35,740 nt of DNA from an uncultured Acetatifactor sp. (lineage in GTDB: Bacteria > Bacillota > Clostridia > Lachnospirales > Lachnospiraceae). The position numbers and the translations under genes were made by a program. The notes under the pieces were generated by a model that saw only the letters and a program-made list of their open reading frames with translations, ran no database searches and was not told where the DNA came from. This document shows positions 23,361 to 32,113 of the stretch, piece by piece. The stretch is taken from positions 1 to 35,740 of the forward strand of contig CAJUTJ010000103.1 in assembly GCA_910589655.1 (NCBI GenBank). The letters run 5' to 3'. Numbering within the stretch: position 1 is the first letter of the stretch; each line of letters starts with the position of its first letter.

Positions 23361-24023
23361 ATGAAAATTGCAATCGTCGGCAGAGCTGCCGATACCGGAA
23401 ATTATGCCAAATACGTGGAATCCGCCGCCGCGGAACCGGTGGTCACTTTAAGCATGGGAGAGGCTGCCGGATGCCACGGTCTTCTACTCCCCGGCGGAGG
23501 CGACATCACCCCCGCTTTTTTCGGGGAAAAGAATAACGGCTCCCGAAGCATAGACACCGAGTTGGATATTCTGCAGTTTCAGGCTCTGGAGATGGCTTTG
23601 CGCAAATCCATACCCGTACTGGGCATCTGCAAGGGTATGCAGATAATTAATGTGGGACTGGGAGGAACTCTGATCCAGAATCTGTCTCCCGCCTCCTGCG
23701 CCATACACCGTTACGAAGACGGAGATAAATATCATTCCTCTGTCATCCGCAAAAAATCATGGCTCTATGAACTCTACGGGGAAAAGGCCATTATAAACAG
23801 CGCCCATCACCAAGCCGTAAAGCTGCTGGGTGACGGGCTGCAGGCAATCCAATGGTGTCCGGAAGATCAATGCGTGGAAGCGCTGGCCCACGAAGCCCTT
23901 CCTCTCATCGGCGTCCAGTGGCATCCGGAACGGATACAAACGGCAAGGGCTACGCTCTCCGGCGGTCCCCTTCTATCCTATTTTGTATCCCTAATTTCTG
24001 CTTCAGCTGTGCAGTGCCGCTAG
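23361..24023 (+). CDS. Class I glutamine amidotransferase, peptidase C26 (gamma-glutamyl hydrolase/PuuD-like)
   Basis: 220 residues from the ATG at 23361 (GGGAG upstream). Motifs: LLLPGGGDITPAFF (~41-54), nucleophile Cys90 in GICKGMQIINVGLGG, and the His188-Glu190 pair in QWHPE. All catalytic residues are present. Family members split gamma-glutamyl bonds such as gamma-glutamyl-GABA or gamma-glutamyl polyamines. It stands alone without polyamine genes, so the substrate is open. Its last 74 bp overlap the end of the convergent DUF2974 gene. Confidence 0.88.
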   Translation: MKIAIVGRAADTGNYAKYVESAAAEPVVTLSMGEAAGCHGLLLPGGGDITPAFFGEKNNGSRSIDTELDILQFQALEMALRKSIPVLGICKGMQIINVGLGGTLIQNLSPASCAIHRYEDGDKYHSSVIRKKSWLYELYGEKAIINSAHHQAVKLLGDGLQAIQWCPEDQCVEALAHEALPLIGVQWHPERIQTARATLSGGPLLSYFVSLISASAVQCR

Positions 24024-25116
24024 TCATGCCCTGTACCATTCTGGCTCCTGCAATATCAAACAACGACTTTATCACTTCTTTCAGGATACCGGCGGTCTGA
24101 TCGTCTACTTCCTTCAGCGCCGCCACAATCCCGTTCATGCTTTTCTTCCATTCCGCCGTAAACTGGATCAAATCTTCTGCCTGAGAAGCATTAATCACCT
24201 GAAACAAGGTATCCACAAAGACCTGAAGCTGTGTTTCGTCCAGAGACAGAATCCACTCGTTCAGTGTGTTATCCATCTTCCTCCTGCTCTCATAAATATC
24301 CTTTACCTCCACCAGTCTCCCGTCTTTTACAAGCCATGTATAAGGATTGTGCTGAAGCAGTCCGAAGGTTTTGCTCTCCACCACCTTAAAATGCATATCC
24401 GATTCAAACAGCATTCCCACCAATGAAGAATGGGGCAGTATTTTTTCCACTCTTCTTGCAATCATGGAATAATTGCCTTCCTTCAATACCTCCGGCCGGA
24501 AACCAGGTCCGTCCATACTGTATATTTTAATAATCCGGTCCTGAATTTCAGGTTTACAGTTCATGGCGCTGTAGACTGCCAGATTACCTCCCTTGGAATG
24601 TCCTCCCACATAAAACGGCCTGTGCAGTCTGGCTCCCACTGCATTCAGGTACTTCACGCTGTAAGCCTGACCGGGCACGGGGGACAAAAATGCCATATTA
24701 AAATCTTCCTTCCAGCCCACAATGGTTTCATCCGTCCCCCGGAAAGCCACATAAAGAGTTCCGTCCTCCAACAGGAAAGTGATTGCCGAAAACTGTGTCT
24801 CCCATTCCTTTTCGATAATGTTCACGTAACAGTTCATTTTCATATTCCGGTATCGTTTTCCCGCCAGCATGGCGGTGATCAGCTTCCGATTCACCTTCTC
24901 GTAGCGTTCGTCGGCAAAAAGCTTTTCGTAATCGGGGTGCGTTTCCAAGTCTTTCAGCTTGACGGAAGGCAGATTTTCCTCCACTCCCGGCACCATACCG
25001 TCAAATTTCAGATAAGAAAATTGACACAACGCCAAGCTGTCCACTTCATTCATCGGAACATCCCGAAAAGGGACATCCCCATATTCCTTTAAATAATCAA
25101 TAATCGTTCCAACCAT
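23950..25116 (-). CDS. DUF2974 (Mbeg1-like) lipase-type alpha/beta hydrolase
   Basis: 388 residues. The family signature is seen in VAFRGTDETIVGWKEDFNMA (residues ~123-142) and the nucleophile elbow GGHSKGGNLA with Ser174, then YSMDGPGF (~199-206). This resembles class 3 lipases. The C-terminal 130 residues are alpha-helical and family-specific. There is no signal peptide, so it is cytosolic; the natural ester is unknown. The C-terminal coding region overlaps the convergent amidotransferase gene by 74 bp, so antisense transcription at the ends is likely. Confidence 0.88.
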   Translation of the reverse strand: MVGTIIDYLKEYGDVPFRDVPMNEVDSLALCQFSYLKFDGMVPGVEENLPSVKLKDLETHPDYEKLFADERYEKVNRKLITAMLAGKRYRNMKMNCYVNIIEKEWETQFSAITFLLEDGTLYVAFRGTDETIVGWKEDFNMAFLSPVPGQAYSVKYLNAVGARLHRPFYVGGHSKGGNLAVYSAMNCKPEIQDRIIKIYSMDGPGFRPEVLKEGNYSMIARRVEKILPHSSLVGMLFESDMHFKVVESKTFGLLQHNPYTWLVKDGRLVEVKDIYESRRKMDNTLNEWILSLDETQLQVFVDTLFQVINASQAEDLIQFTAEWKKSMNGIVAALKEVDDQTAGILKEVIKSLFDIAGARMVQGMTSGTAQLKQKLGIQNRIEGDRRRA

Positions 25117-25250
25117 ACCTTCTTTGCCTTTCCATAAAAGAATCCTAACTATTCTGCTATTCTCATTGTATTTTTGCTCAAAATATGGTATTTATAATAT
25201 GTATTTTATAATAAAATTATCTTTTCATCAAACAAATATGGAGAATAAAA

Positions 25251-26984
25251 ATGTCAAAACCCAAGAAAACTGCCAAAAAGAAAATTTTCGGCATACAAAA
25301 GAAACTGTTAATCACCATGGTTCCGATGTTTGTCATTGCTTTTGCGGCAACCATCGTGCTGATATTTGTCAGCAGCACCAAGATTATATTGTCCAATGCC
25401 CGGCACACTCTGCTCAAGGAGTCCGAGTCAAACGCCAAGACCGTCACCATCAATATTATGATTGCCACGGGCATGGGGGATATCCGGGATGCCTACCGGG
25501 AAGCCGTGGATATTCCGGTTGCCTTGGATTTTATCAGTAATTCCGTACAGGAAATCTCCGTTATGAACAGCGGCTATGCTTTTCTGGTAAATACCGATGA
25601 TTTTTCCATTATTGCCCACAGGGATGATTCCCTGACCGGCTCAATTATTACGGACTATCCGGAAGGAACGTTTCTGGGCGATGTAGGGGTGCAGCTTAGG
25701 GCGGAAAATACGAATCTCTTTGAGGTTCGTGACGGCTCCGAAAGCTATTATGCAGCCGCCTCTTATATCAAAAGAACCCCTTGGGTAGTAGTTTCCTGTG
25801 TCTCACGGGATTATCTCCTCTCCGATCTCACAAAACTGACCTATCTCATTGTCGGTGTATTTGCAGTGATCCTGCTTCTGGTTATTACGGTAGTCAGTAT
25901 TGTGCTGCGGAAAACTCTAAAGCCCATCGGCACTCTTACCTCCGCCCTGACCACTATCACGGACGGCGATTTCTCTGTCACCATACCCGAAAAAGGAAAT
26001 GACGAAATTACCGTAATGAGCCGTTCTCTGAACGGATTTGTGGAAATCATGCGGGAAATTATTGTGGATATCCGGGATATTTCAAACCAGCTGGGCGAAT
26101 TGAGCAGTTCCAGCAAGCAGATTTCCGGCACACTGAGCGAGGCCGCGGAGGGGCAGGCCGAATCCATGGGGGATGTAAAAGTTACTTTGGATCAGATTGC
26201 AAACGGCATTCAAGAGCTGGCGCTCCACGCTTCCACCCTCTCCGATGTAGTGGATGAGACAAACGAAAGAGGCAAAAATGCCAAATCAAATATGCAGCTC
26301 ACCGTAGATGTGGCTTCCAGAGGGCGGAGCGACATGGAAACCGTCAATCAGGCAATGGAATCCATTGTCCTGTCAATGAAACAGCTGGCAGATACCGTAG
26401 GCGCGGTAGGAAGCTCCACCAGACAGATTAACTCTATGGTAGAAATCATCAGTGATATTGCCGAACAGACCGAGCTGCTGTCTTTAAATGCCGCCATCGA
26501 AGCGGCAAGCGCAGGAGAGGCCGGTAAGGGATTTGCCGTAGTCGCCGAGGAAATCAGAAAGCTGGCAGATATCAGCTCTTCCTCTGCCACAAAGATTTCC
26601 GAAAGCATTTCCCAGATTAACACACAGGTCACTCATATGATGGAGCAAACCCGCCAAAGCGTGTCTTATATTGAAGCAAATTCGGAAAAAATTACCGCAT
26701 CCTGTGAAATCTTTGAAAATATTTACGGTAATGTGGCTGAGGCCGATAAAGTGCTGAGTAAAATCGTAGCGGAAATCGCCAATGTGGATGATGTAGCTAC
26801 CAATATTGCCGCGCTCTCTCAGGAGCAATCCGCAAGCACCGAGGAGATCCTTGCTTCCACAGAGCTTCTGGCAGAATCTTCACTACAGTTCTCCTCCGAC
26901 AGTAAAGAAATGGCGCGGGGCGCCGACCATGTGTCCGATGCCGCATTTGCGCTGGCCGAGCATATGAGGAAATTTAAGATTTGA
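25251..26984 (+). CDS. Methyl-accepting chemotaxis protein (Cache-HAMP-MCP)
   Basis: 577 residues. Domain order: cytoplasmic basic head; transmembrane helix 1 (~19-41); periplasm-facing single Cache domain (~45-190, with GYAFLVNTDDFSIIAHRDD); helix 2 (~193-216); HAMP (~217-270); and the signalling coiled coil with the conserved tip ELLSLNAAIEAASAGEAGKG (~407-426) flanked by QxxE-type methylation stretches. Cache domains bind amino acids, organic acids or amines; the ligand is unknown. No che or flagellar genes are near, so it is an orphan receptor. A GGAG stands before the ATG, and a perfect-stem terminator lies 119 bp beyond the stop. Confidence 0.93.
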   Translation: MSKPKKTAKKKIFGIQKKLLITMVPMFVIAFAATIVLIFVSSTKIILSNARHTLLKESESNAKTVTINIMIATGMGDIRDAYREAVDIPVALDFISNSVQEISVMNSGYAFLVNTDDFSIIAHRDDSLTGSIITDYPEGTFLGDVGVQLRAENTNLFEVRDGSESYYAAASYIKRTPWVVVSCVSRDYLLSDLTKLTYLIVGVFAVILLLVITVVSIVLRKTLKPIGTLTSALTTITDGDFSVTIPEKGNDEITVMSRSLNGFVEIMREIIVDIRDISNQLGELSSSSKQISGTLSEAAEGQAESMGDVKVTLDQIANGIQELALHASTLSDVVDETNERGKNAKSNMQLTVDVASRGRSDMETVNQAMESIVLSMKQLADTVGAVGSSTRQINSMVEIISDIAEQTELLSLNAAIEAASAGEAGKGFAVVAEEIRKLADISSSSATKISESISQINTQVTHMMEQTRQSVSYIEANSEKITASCEIFENIYGNVAEADKVLSKIVAEIANVDDVATNIAALSQEQSASTEEILASTELLAESSLQFSSDSKEMARGADHVSDAAFALAEHMRKFKI

Positions 26985-27102
26985 CACAGAACATGCCTGC
27001 TTTGGGATGCCGCCGAAAAGGCAGGGCACGATGCGTCCGCAAGACGCTATGGTATGTGCCCCCAGCGGCATACTTCCTCTACACGGGGCTGGGCAAAAAA
27101 AG

Positions 27103-27130
27103 GGAGGAATAATGACTTATTCCTCCTCTT
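27103..27130 (+). terminator. Terminator of the chemoreceptor gene
   Basis: Perfect 10-bp stem GGAGGAATAA/TTATTCCTCC with a 4-base loop, followed by TCTTTTATTT. Confidence 0.85.
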
Positions 27131-27132
27131 TT

Positions 27133-27325
27133 ATTTGCAATTGTTTCCTGTTTCATTTGCAATCGTTTCTTATTTCATTTGCAATCACTTCTTGTTTCAT
27201 TTGCAATCGTTTCCTGTTTCATTTGCAATCGTTTCTTGTTTCATTTGCAATCACTTCTTGTTTCATTTGCAATCGTTTCTTATTTCATTTGCAATCACTT
27301 TTTGTTTCATTTGCAATTGTTTCGT
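27133..27325. repeat. 22-bp tandem repeat, nine units
   Basis: ATTTGCAA recurs at exactly 22-bp steps (27133, 27155, 27177, 27199, 27221, 27243, 27265, 27287, 27309). Between the cores the unit varies at three spots: TCG/TCA/TTG, then TTTC/CTTC, then CTTG/CCTG/TTATT, giving about five subtypes. There are no spacers. The period is not a multiple of three. It begins inside the T-tract of the terminator. Confidence 0.9.
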
Positions 27326-27377
27326 TTTCCGATTTTCTATTTAGCATATTTGCATTTTTAATAAACGGTCTGTTATA

Positions 27378-28724
27378 TCAGCGCTCCTCCATAGGCACGT
27401 ATTCCTTTTCCGGCATTACGCTCTTATAGGCAGGGCGGATAATCTTATCCATATTAATCAGCTCTTCTATTCTGTGGGCGCTCCACCCCACAATTCTGGC
27501 AATGGCGAAAATGGGGGTATACATTTCCAAGGGAATCTCCAGCATACTGTATACGAAGCCGCTGTAGAAGTCTACATTTGCGCTGACGCCCTTATAGATA
27601 CGCGCCTTCTCCGAAATGACCTCCGGTGCAATCCGCTCAATCATGGAATACAGGGCAAAATCCTTCTCTCTCCCTTTTGCAGTTGCAAGCTGCTCCACAA
27701 ATCCTTTAAATACTTGTGCTCTGGGATCGGATAATGAATAAACGGCATGACCCATACCATAGATCAATCCCTTTCGATCAAAGGCCTCCTTATTCAGAAT
27801 CTTCTTCAGATAGCTTCTCACTTCCTCTTCATCCGCCTTGTCGGAGACATGGGATTTCAGATCGCGCATCATCTCGACTACTTTAATATTGGCACCGCCG
27901 TGTTTGGGACCTTTTAAGGAAGAAAGCGCCGCCGCAATAACGGAATAGGTGTCGGATCCGGAAGAAGTAACCACGCGGGTGGTAAAGGTAGAGTTATTAC
28001 CGCCGCCGTGTTCCATATGTAATACCAATGCAATGTCCAATACTCTTGCTTCCAGTTCCGTATACTGCTTATCCGGGCGGAGCAGCATCAGCAGATTTTC
28101 CGCTGTGGAAAGCTTTTTGGAAGGGCGGTGGATATACATACTTTCATCGTTTGCATAGTGATTATATGCATGATAACCATACACTGCCAGCATGGGAAAT
28201 ACACTGATTAATCCCAGACACTGCCTGAGCACATTTTCAATGCCGGTGTCGTTGCAGTTTTTATCGTAAGACGCCAGTGTCAGCACACTTCTGGTCAAAG
28301 AGTTCATGATATCGCTGCTGGGGGCCTTCATAATGACGTCCCTTGTGAAATTAGTGGGCAGCGTCCTGTTTGCCGACAAACTGTCACGAAATTCCTTCAG
28401 CTGTGATTCACTGGGCAGCTTACCGAACAAAAGCAGATAGGCAATTTCCTCAAAACCGAATCTCTTCCTGCGAAAGCCGTTTACCAATTCAATACAGTCA
28501 TAGCCGCGGTACCAAAGTTTACCTTCACAGGGAGTCTTTACCCCGTCCACCATCCGAAAGGAATCTATACGGGATATATTGGACAATCCGGTTACAACAC
28601 CGTTTCCGTTCTTATCACGCAGCCCTCTCTGCACCTCGTACTTGTCAAACATTTCCGGTTCTAATCGGTCCGCTTCACGGCATAGTTCCGCATAATTTAT
28701 CAAGTATTCTTCGTTTTTCTTCAT
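27378..28724 (-). CDS. gltA: Citrate synthase
   Basis: 448 residues, AGGAGG upstream. It joins acetyl-CoA and oxaloacetate to citrate, feeding 2-oxoglutarate and glutamate synthesis in anaerobes with a partial TCA cycle. Catalytic regions: LHMEHGGGNNSTFTTRVV (His), GPKHGGANIKVVEMM (His) and, near residue 320, GMGHAVYSLSDPRA; the Asp-bearing block VDFYSGFVYSMLEIP lies near 388-402. This longer Clostridial branch has an N-terminal extension of about 60 residues before the common core. It is monocistronic with its own promoter; no aconitase or isocitrate dehydrogenase is adjacent. Confidence 0.95.
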   Translation of the reverse strand: MKKNEEYLINYAELCREADRLEPEMFDKYEVQRGLRDKNGNGVVTGLSNISRIDSFRMVDGVKTPCEGKLWYRGYDCIELVNGFRRKRFGFEEIAYLLLFGKLPSESQLKEFRDSLSANRTLPTNFTRDVIMKAPSSDIMNSLTRSVLTLASYDKNCNDTGIENVLRQCLGLISVFPMLAVYGYHAYNHYANDESMYIHRPSKKLSTAENLLMLLRPDKQYTELEARVLDIALVLHMEHGGGNNSTFTTRVVTSSGSDTYSVIAAALSSLKGPKHGGANIKVVEMMRDLKSHVSDKADEEEVRSYLKKILNKEAFDRKGLIYGMGHAVYSLSDPRAQVFKGFVEQLATAKGREKDFALYSMIERIAPEVISEKARIYKGVSANVDFYSGFVYSMLEIPLEMYTPIFAIARIVGWSAHRIEELINMDKIIRPAYKSVMPEKEYVPMEER

Positions 28725-28882
28725 GTAACTTCCTCCTTTTCCGATATCTGCTCTGTCTGGTGCGCTGTCACATTTCCGTTATACTGCCGACAACAATATA
28801 AGCTTTAAATGAAATTGCCGAAAGAAATATTCAGGCACACGATATCCCTCGCCTCGATTCTGTTTTATATATATACTATTTT

Positions 28883-28911
28883 ATGATATCGGTAATAGAA
28901 GAAATTGTCAA
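28883..28911 (-). promoter_or_regulatory. Promoter of citrate synthase
   Basis: Minus strand TTGACA (28911-28906), 17-bp spacer, TATCAT (28888-28883). It gives a leader of about 150 bases. It lies just past the histidine kinase stop. Confidence 0.8.
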
Positions 28912-28944
28912 ATTACAAAAAAATAAATTTTTGTTAACATTTTG

Positions 28945-30873
28945 TTATATTTTTGAAAAGCAAAGGCTGACCTTGAACAAATCCCCGTCCGTCACAATGT
29001 CCATCCGGCCGTTCTGCAGCTCCGTCAGACTCCTCGCTATGGAAAGCCCCAGTCCGTTTCCTTCCATGTGCCTTGATCTGTCCCCCCTTACAAAGCGTTC
29101 CTGAAGCTCTTCCGCGCTGATATTCAAAGCATATTTGGACATATTGCGAAAAATAATATTTACCATGCTGCCACTCTCTTCCACACTCAGGTACACGCGG
29201 GAATCTTCTCTGGCATATTTGCAGATATTATTCAACAGGTTATCGAATATACGCCATAAATGCCTGCCGTCCGCCAGAATGCTCATAGCCTCCTCCGGCT
29301 GTGTCACAATCAGCTCCAACTGTTTCTCTTCCATCCTCTGCTGATATTCCCCCAAAGCCTGTGACAAAATCACTCCCACCTCACAGGGCTGTAAATCCAC
29401 CTCTAAGTTCCCTGTGGTAGCCTTTGATGCCTCCACTAAGTCCTCCAGCAGCTTCTTTAAACGCCCCGACTGCCGTACCAAAACTTCGGAATATTCCGTA
29501 ATTTTATTATTTTCCACAGGTTCCTCCGCTATCAGATTGGCATAATTGATAATAGAAGTCAGCGGTGTCTTTAAGTCATGGGACACGTTTGTAATCAATT
29601 CCGTTTTCAGATGCTCACTCTTCATGCGCTCTGCCACCGCCTTGGCAATTCCTTTGCCGATACTGTTCAGATTTTCACCGCATTCCTTAAATTCACCGAA
29701 CATATAACGAGTATCTACAATTTCATCCTGCCTGCCCTGAGCCAGCGCCTGGCTTCCCTGAAGCAGCCTTTTACACATCAGAGCGATATAGATTACAATG
29801 GGAAACAAAATCATTTTTTCCAGCATCCACAAAATTACGCCTATATTGCGTACAAACAGACACACTCCGAAAAATTCCAAAATACAAATGCCGAAAAAGC
29901 AAATCAGTGTATTCAAAAGCAGCGGAAAACTATTAAATATAGCGCCGATGCCTTTCCAAAGCAGCCTCAGTACATAAAACACCACTGTGTTTCTCCACCA
30001 TTGTCCCAGCCTTACACGGACGGCCAATTCCCTGAGGAAAAAAGTGCACCAGAGTGCCAAAGCCGCCGCTACTACGGAAAACACAATCATATACAACTGT
30101 GAATCGTAAATGGAATAAAAAAAATTGGATAATAAACCCAGCAAAAACATGGCAATCACACCGTATCCTGCGGAATAAATTTCCAAGGGAATATTTGTGA
30201 ATACAGTGGGCTGTATTCCTTCCGAATAATTGCTGCGGCCCGAACTACACATCAAAAACAGAAAACTATTCAGCAGGACAATAACGCTGATACCCAGCAT
30301 CCATAGCATATGAAATTTCAGTTTATCCGAAAAGGCATAATTTTTATAGAGGATGCTCAGTACATCTGTCTTCGGAAAGCTTGTGTCAATGTATATCCGG
30401 AACACATAACTCCTCGCAGGATCTACTTGAAAGCGATTGACGGTAAATTTTCGGTCTGCCGAAAAGCCGGCAGATATGTCATAGATCAATCCGGCTTCAT
30501 AGGAGCCGTCGTAAGTAGTCCAAATTATATTTCTGTCATCCTCCACAAAGGCATTCGGCGAGAGCTCATCCAACAGTGCTATATCAAAATTTTTCCCTTC
30601 ACAGACTGCCTCCGCATAGCTCTCTTCCCCCTCGGCAAGATAATCCCATACCTGTCTGGCTGCATCCAACAAGATATCCGAGCTTTCTTCCAAAAACAAC
30701 TCCGATACAGACTGGGTATAATAATCCTCATCTATAAAATACATTACAGCCAGCCCACAGAAAACCGTTCCGAATGCACTTATTGTAAACAGAAAAAATG
30801 CAATTATCTTTGCAATAAAAGAACCTATGACACTTCTCTTTTTTTTCATATTGCTTTCCATATTTCCTTCCAT
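28945..30873 (-). CDS. Membrane sensor histidine kinase
   Basis: 642 residues. A first helix (~15-45), an outer loop of about 140 residues (46-187), then roughly six further helices (~188-368), so sensing may occur within the membrane as well as outside. A HAMP-like stretch leads to the dimerisation domain with phospho-acceptor His432 in NVSHDLKTPLTSIINYANLI. The ATP-binding domain has the N box (DNLLNNICKYA) and G box (GNGLGLSIA). The partner is the OmpR-type regulator upstream on the same strand. A 362-bp palindrome-rich spacer, instead of the usual few bases, separates them. Signal unknown. Confidence 0.92.
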   Translation of the reverse strand: MEGNMESNMKKKRSVIGSFIAKIIAFFLFTISAFGTVFCGLAVMYFIDEDYYTQSVSELFLEESSDILLDAARQVWDYLAEGEESYAEAVCEGKNFDIALLDELSPNAFVEDDRNIIWTTYDGSYEAGLIYDISAGFSADRKFTVNRFQVDPARSYVFRIYIDTSFPKTDVLSILYKNYAFSDKLKFHMLWMLGISVIVLLNSFLFLMCSSGRSNYSEGIQPTVFTNIPLEIYSAGYGVIAMFLLGLLSNFFYSIYDSQLYMIVFSVVAAALALWCTFFLRELAVRVRLGQWWRNTVVFYVLRLLWKGIGAIFNSFPLLLNTLICFFGICILEFFGVCLFVRNIGVILWMLEKMILFPIVIYIALMCKRLLQGSQALAQGRQDEIVDTRYMFGEFKECGENLNSIGKGIAKAVAERMKSEHLKTELITNVSHDLKTPLTSIINYANLIAEEPVENNKITEYSEVLVRQSGRLKKLLEDLVEASKATTGNLEVDLQPCEVGVILSQALGEYQQRMEEKQLELIVTQPEEAMSILADGRHLWRIFDNLLNNICKYAREDSRVYLSVEESGSMVNIIFRNMSKYALNISAEELQERFVRGDRSRHMEGNGLGLSIARSLTELQNGRMDIVTDGDLFKVSLCFSKI

Positions 30874-31235
30874 AATCTCATCCTTTCTTTATCCCCTGAT
30901 CTGTCTTCCCATGACACCACATAATCTATTCACTCCTCCAGACATGCCGCCGACGCAGCCGGCACAAACAATCAATGAATTGCCGCAAACTAAGAAATGA
31001 TTTAGTTTCTCTTAGGTTGTGTACAAAGAGGGATGTTTACACACCCTCTTTACAACCTTAAAGAAACTTCATTCCTTTCACACTTCCAGTCATGCCGATG
31101 CAGTCGGAACAAACAATTTATGAATTGGTGCAAGTCCGTAAGAATCCGCTCGCGGATTCTTACAACTGCTTTAGCTGTTTGGGAAGAAGCTCTGCTCCGC
31201 AGAGCGTGAAATCACTTAGCGAGGTCTTTCCGAGC
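30874..31235. repeat. Palindrome-rich spacer with a duplicated ~55-bp segment
   Basis: Two related segments (30930-30988 and 31079-31134) share CATGCCG..GCAG..GG.ACAAACAAT..ATGAATTG. Each is followed by a hairpin: a CTAAGAAA/TTTCTCTTAG stem for the first and the perfect 12-bp GTAAGAATCCGC/GCGGATTCTTAC (31138-31163) for the second. Between them a long stem (31005-31066) contains AAAGAGGG/CCCTCTTT, also found at 6659. Further stems are GCTCTGC/GCAGAGC and AAATCACT.AGC/GCT.AGTGATTT, the latter at the regulator's stop codon. No gene. Confidence 0.75.
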
Positions 31236-31928
31236 TTAGTGATTTCCTTCACACTTGTAGCCCTGTCCCCACACCACCTTTAAGTATCTGGGTTCCGCAG
31301 GATTAATCTCCAGCTTTTCCCTGAGATGCCTTATATGTACCGCTACAGTGTTCTCACTGCCATAGGGCAGGTCGTTCCAGATCTTCTGGTATATTGTCCG
31401 GGGGGAAAAGACTTGTCCCGGATGCTGCATTAAGAGCTTTAATATATCATACTCCGTGGGAGTCAAAGCCACTTCCTCGCCGTCTAACAGCACACGCTTT
31501 TCTATATCATCCAGCTCGATTCCTCCGCATTTCAGCACTTCCGGATGCTGATTTCCCGCTCCCAGCTGCATATAACGTCGAAGCTGTGATTTCACCCTTG
31601 CAGTTACTTCTATGGGGTTGAAAGGTTTCGTAATATAGTCATCGGCACCTATTGTCAGCCCCAGCACCTTATCCACGTCTTCCGATTTTGCCGTCAGCAG
31701 AATCACCGGCACATTACTGTTTTCACGTATTTTCACCATAGCTTCAATTCCGTCCATCTCCGGCATCATAATATCCATAAGTATCAGATGGATTTCCTGC
31801 TCTTCCGAAATCTTCAGCGCCTCCTTTCCGTTGTACGCTTCATACAATGTATAATTGGCATCATTTAAATAAATCTTTAGTGCATTTACAATATCCTTTT
31901 CGTCATCACATATTAATATGTTATACAT
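31236..31928 (-). CDS. OmpR/PhoB-family response regulator
   Basis: 230 residues, GAGGGAGG upstream. The receiver domain (1-120) has the acidic pair Asp8-Asp9, phospho-acceptor Asp52 in LILMDIMMPEMDG and the switch Lys in YITKPF. The winged-helix DNA-binding domain (~130-228) shows VALTPTEYDILKLLMQHPGQ and the recognition helix region NTVAVHIRHLREKL. It is the natural partner of the histidine kinase downstream. Its close style to VanR-like regulators suggests cell-envelope sensing, but no target genes lie nearby. Confidence 0.94.
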   Translation of the reverse strand: MYNILICDDEKDIVNALKIYLNDANYTLYEAYNGKEALKISEEQEIHLILMDIMMPEMDGIEAMVKIRENSNVPVILLTAKSEDVDKVLGLTIGADDYITKPFNPIEVTARVKSQLRRYMQLGAGNQHPEVLKCGGIELDDIEKRVLLDGEEVALTPTEYDILKLLMQHPGQVFSPRTIYQKIWNDLPYGSENTVAVHIRHLREKLEINPAEPRYLKVVWGQGYKCEGNH

Positions 31929-31997
31929 TTCCTTTTTCCTCCCTCATTGCTTCTTTATTGTATCAAAATAGTTTTTAACAAAAAACGGGTGAAGTCT

Positions 31998-32013
31998 TTA
32001 AGAATTGATTAAG
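31998..32013. promoter_or_regulatory. Direct repeat TTAAG-N6-TTAAG, possible response-regulator box
   Basis: Two TTAAG half-sites at an 11-bp period, about 70 bp upstream of the regulator's start codon. OmpR/PhoB proteins usually bind such direct repeats, so autoregulation is plausible but unproven. Confidence 0.35.
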
Positions 32014-32068
32014 ATAACTCTTTTATCATGTCGGATTGTTTGTTCTGACCGGCCGAACTGTCTCATTC

Positions 32069-32104
32069 AAAAAGGTCTGTCACTCATAAGCGGCAGACCT
32101 TTTA
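32069..32104 (-). terminator. Terminator of the CmpB-like gene
   Basis: Minus strand AAAAGGTCTG...CAGACCTTTTTG: a 7-bp or longer stem followed by five Ts. The plus strand also ends in Ts, so it can act both ways. Confidence 0.85.
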
Positions 32105-32113
32105 TAACAATCG

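Larger units (their letters stand above)
26985..27377. other. Convergent intergenic region, 393 bp
   Basis: Lies between the chemoreceptor and citrate synthase genes. From left: short palindromes (TGCC/GGCA, GCGTC/GACGC, GTATG/CATAC within 27007-27073), the chemoreceptor terminator and the 22-bp minisatellite. No gene seen. Confidence 0.6.

Noticed and set aside
27133..27325. Possible CRISPR array
   Set aside because: The 22-bp units are contiguous with no unique spacers between conserved repeats, and no cas genes are present. It is a minisatellite.
26985..27429. Plus-strand frames of 60-140 codons rich in Phe/Cys/Ile
   Set aside because: They arise from the 22-bp repeat read in three frames and lack ribosome-binding sites.
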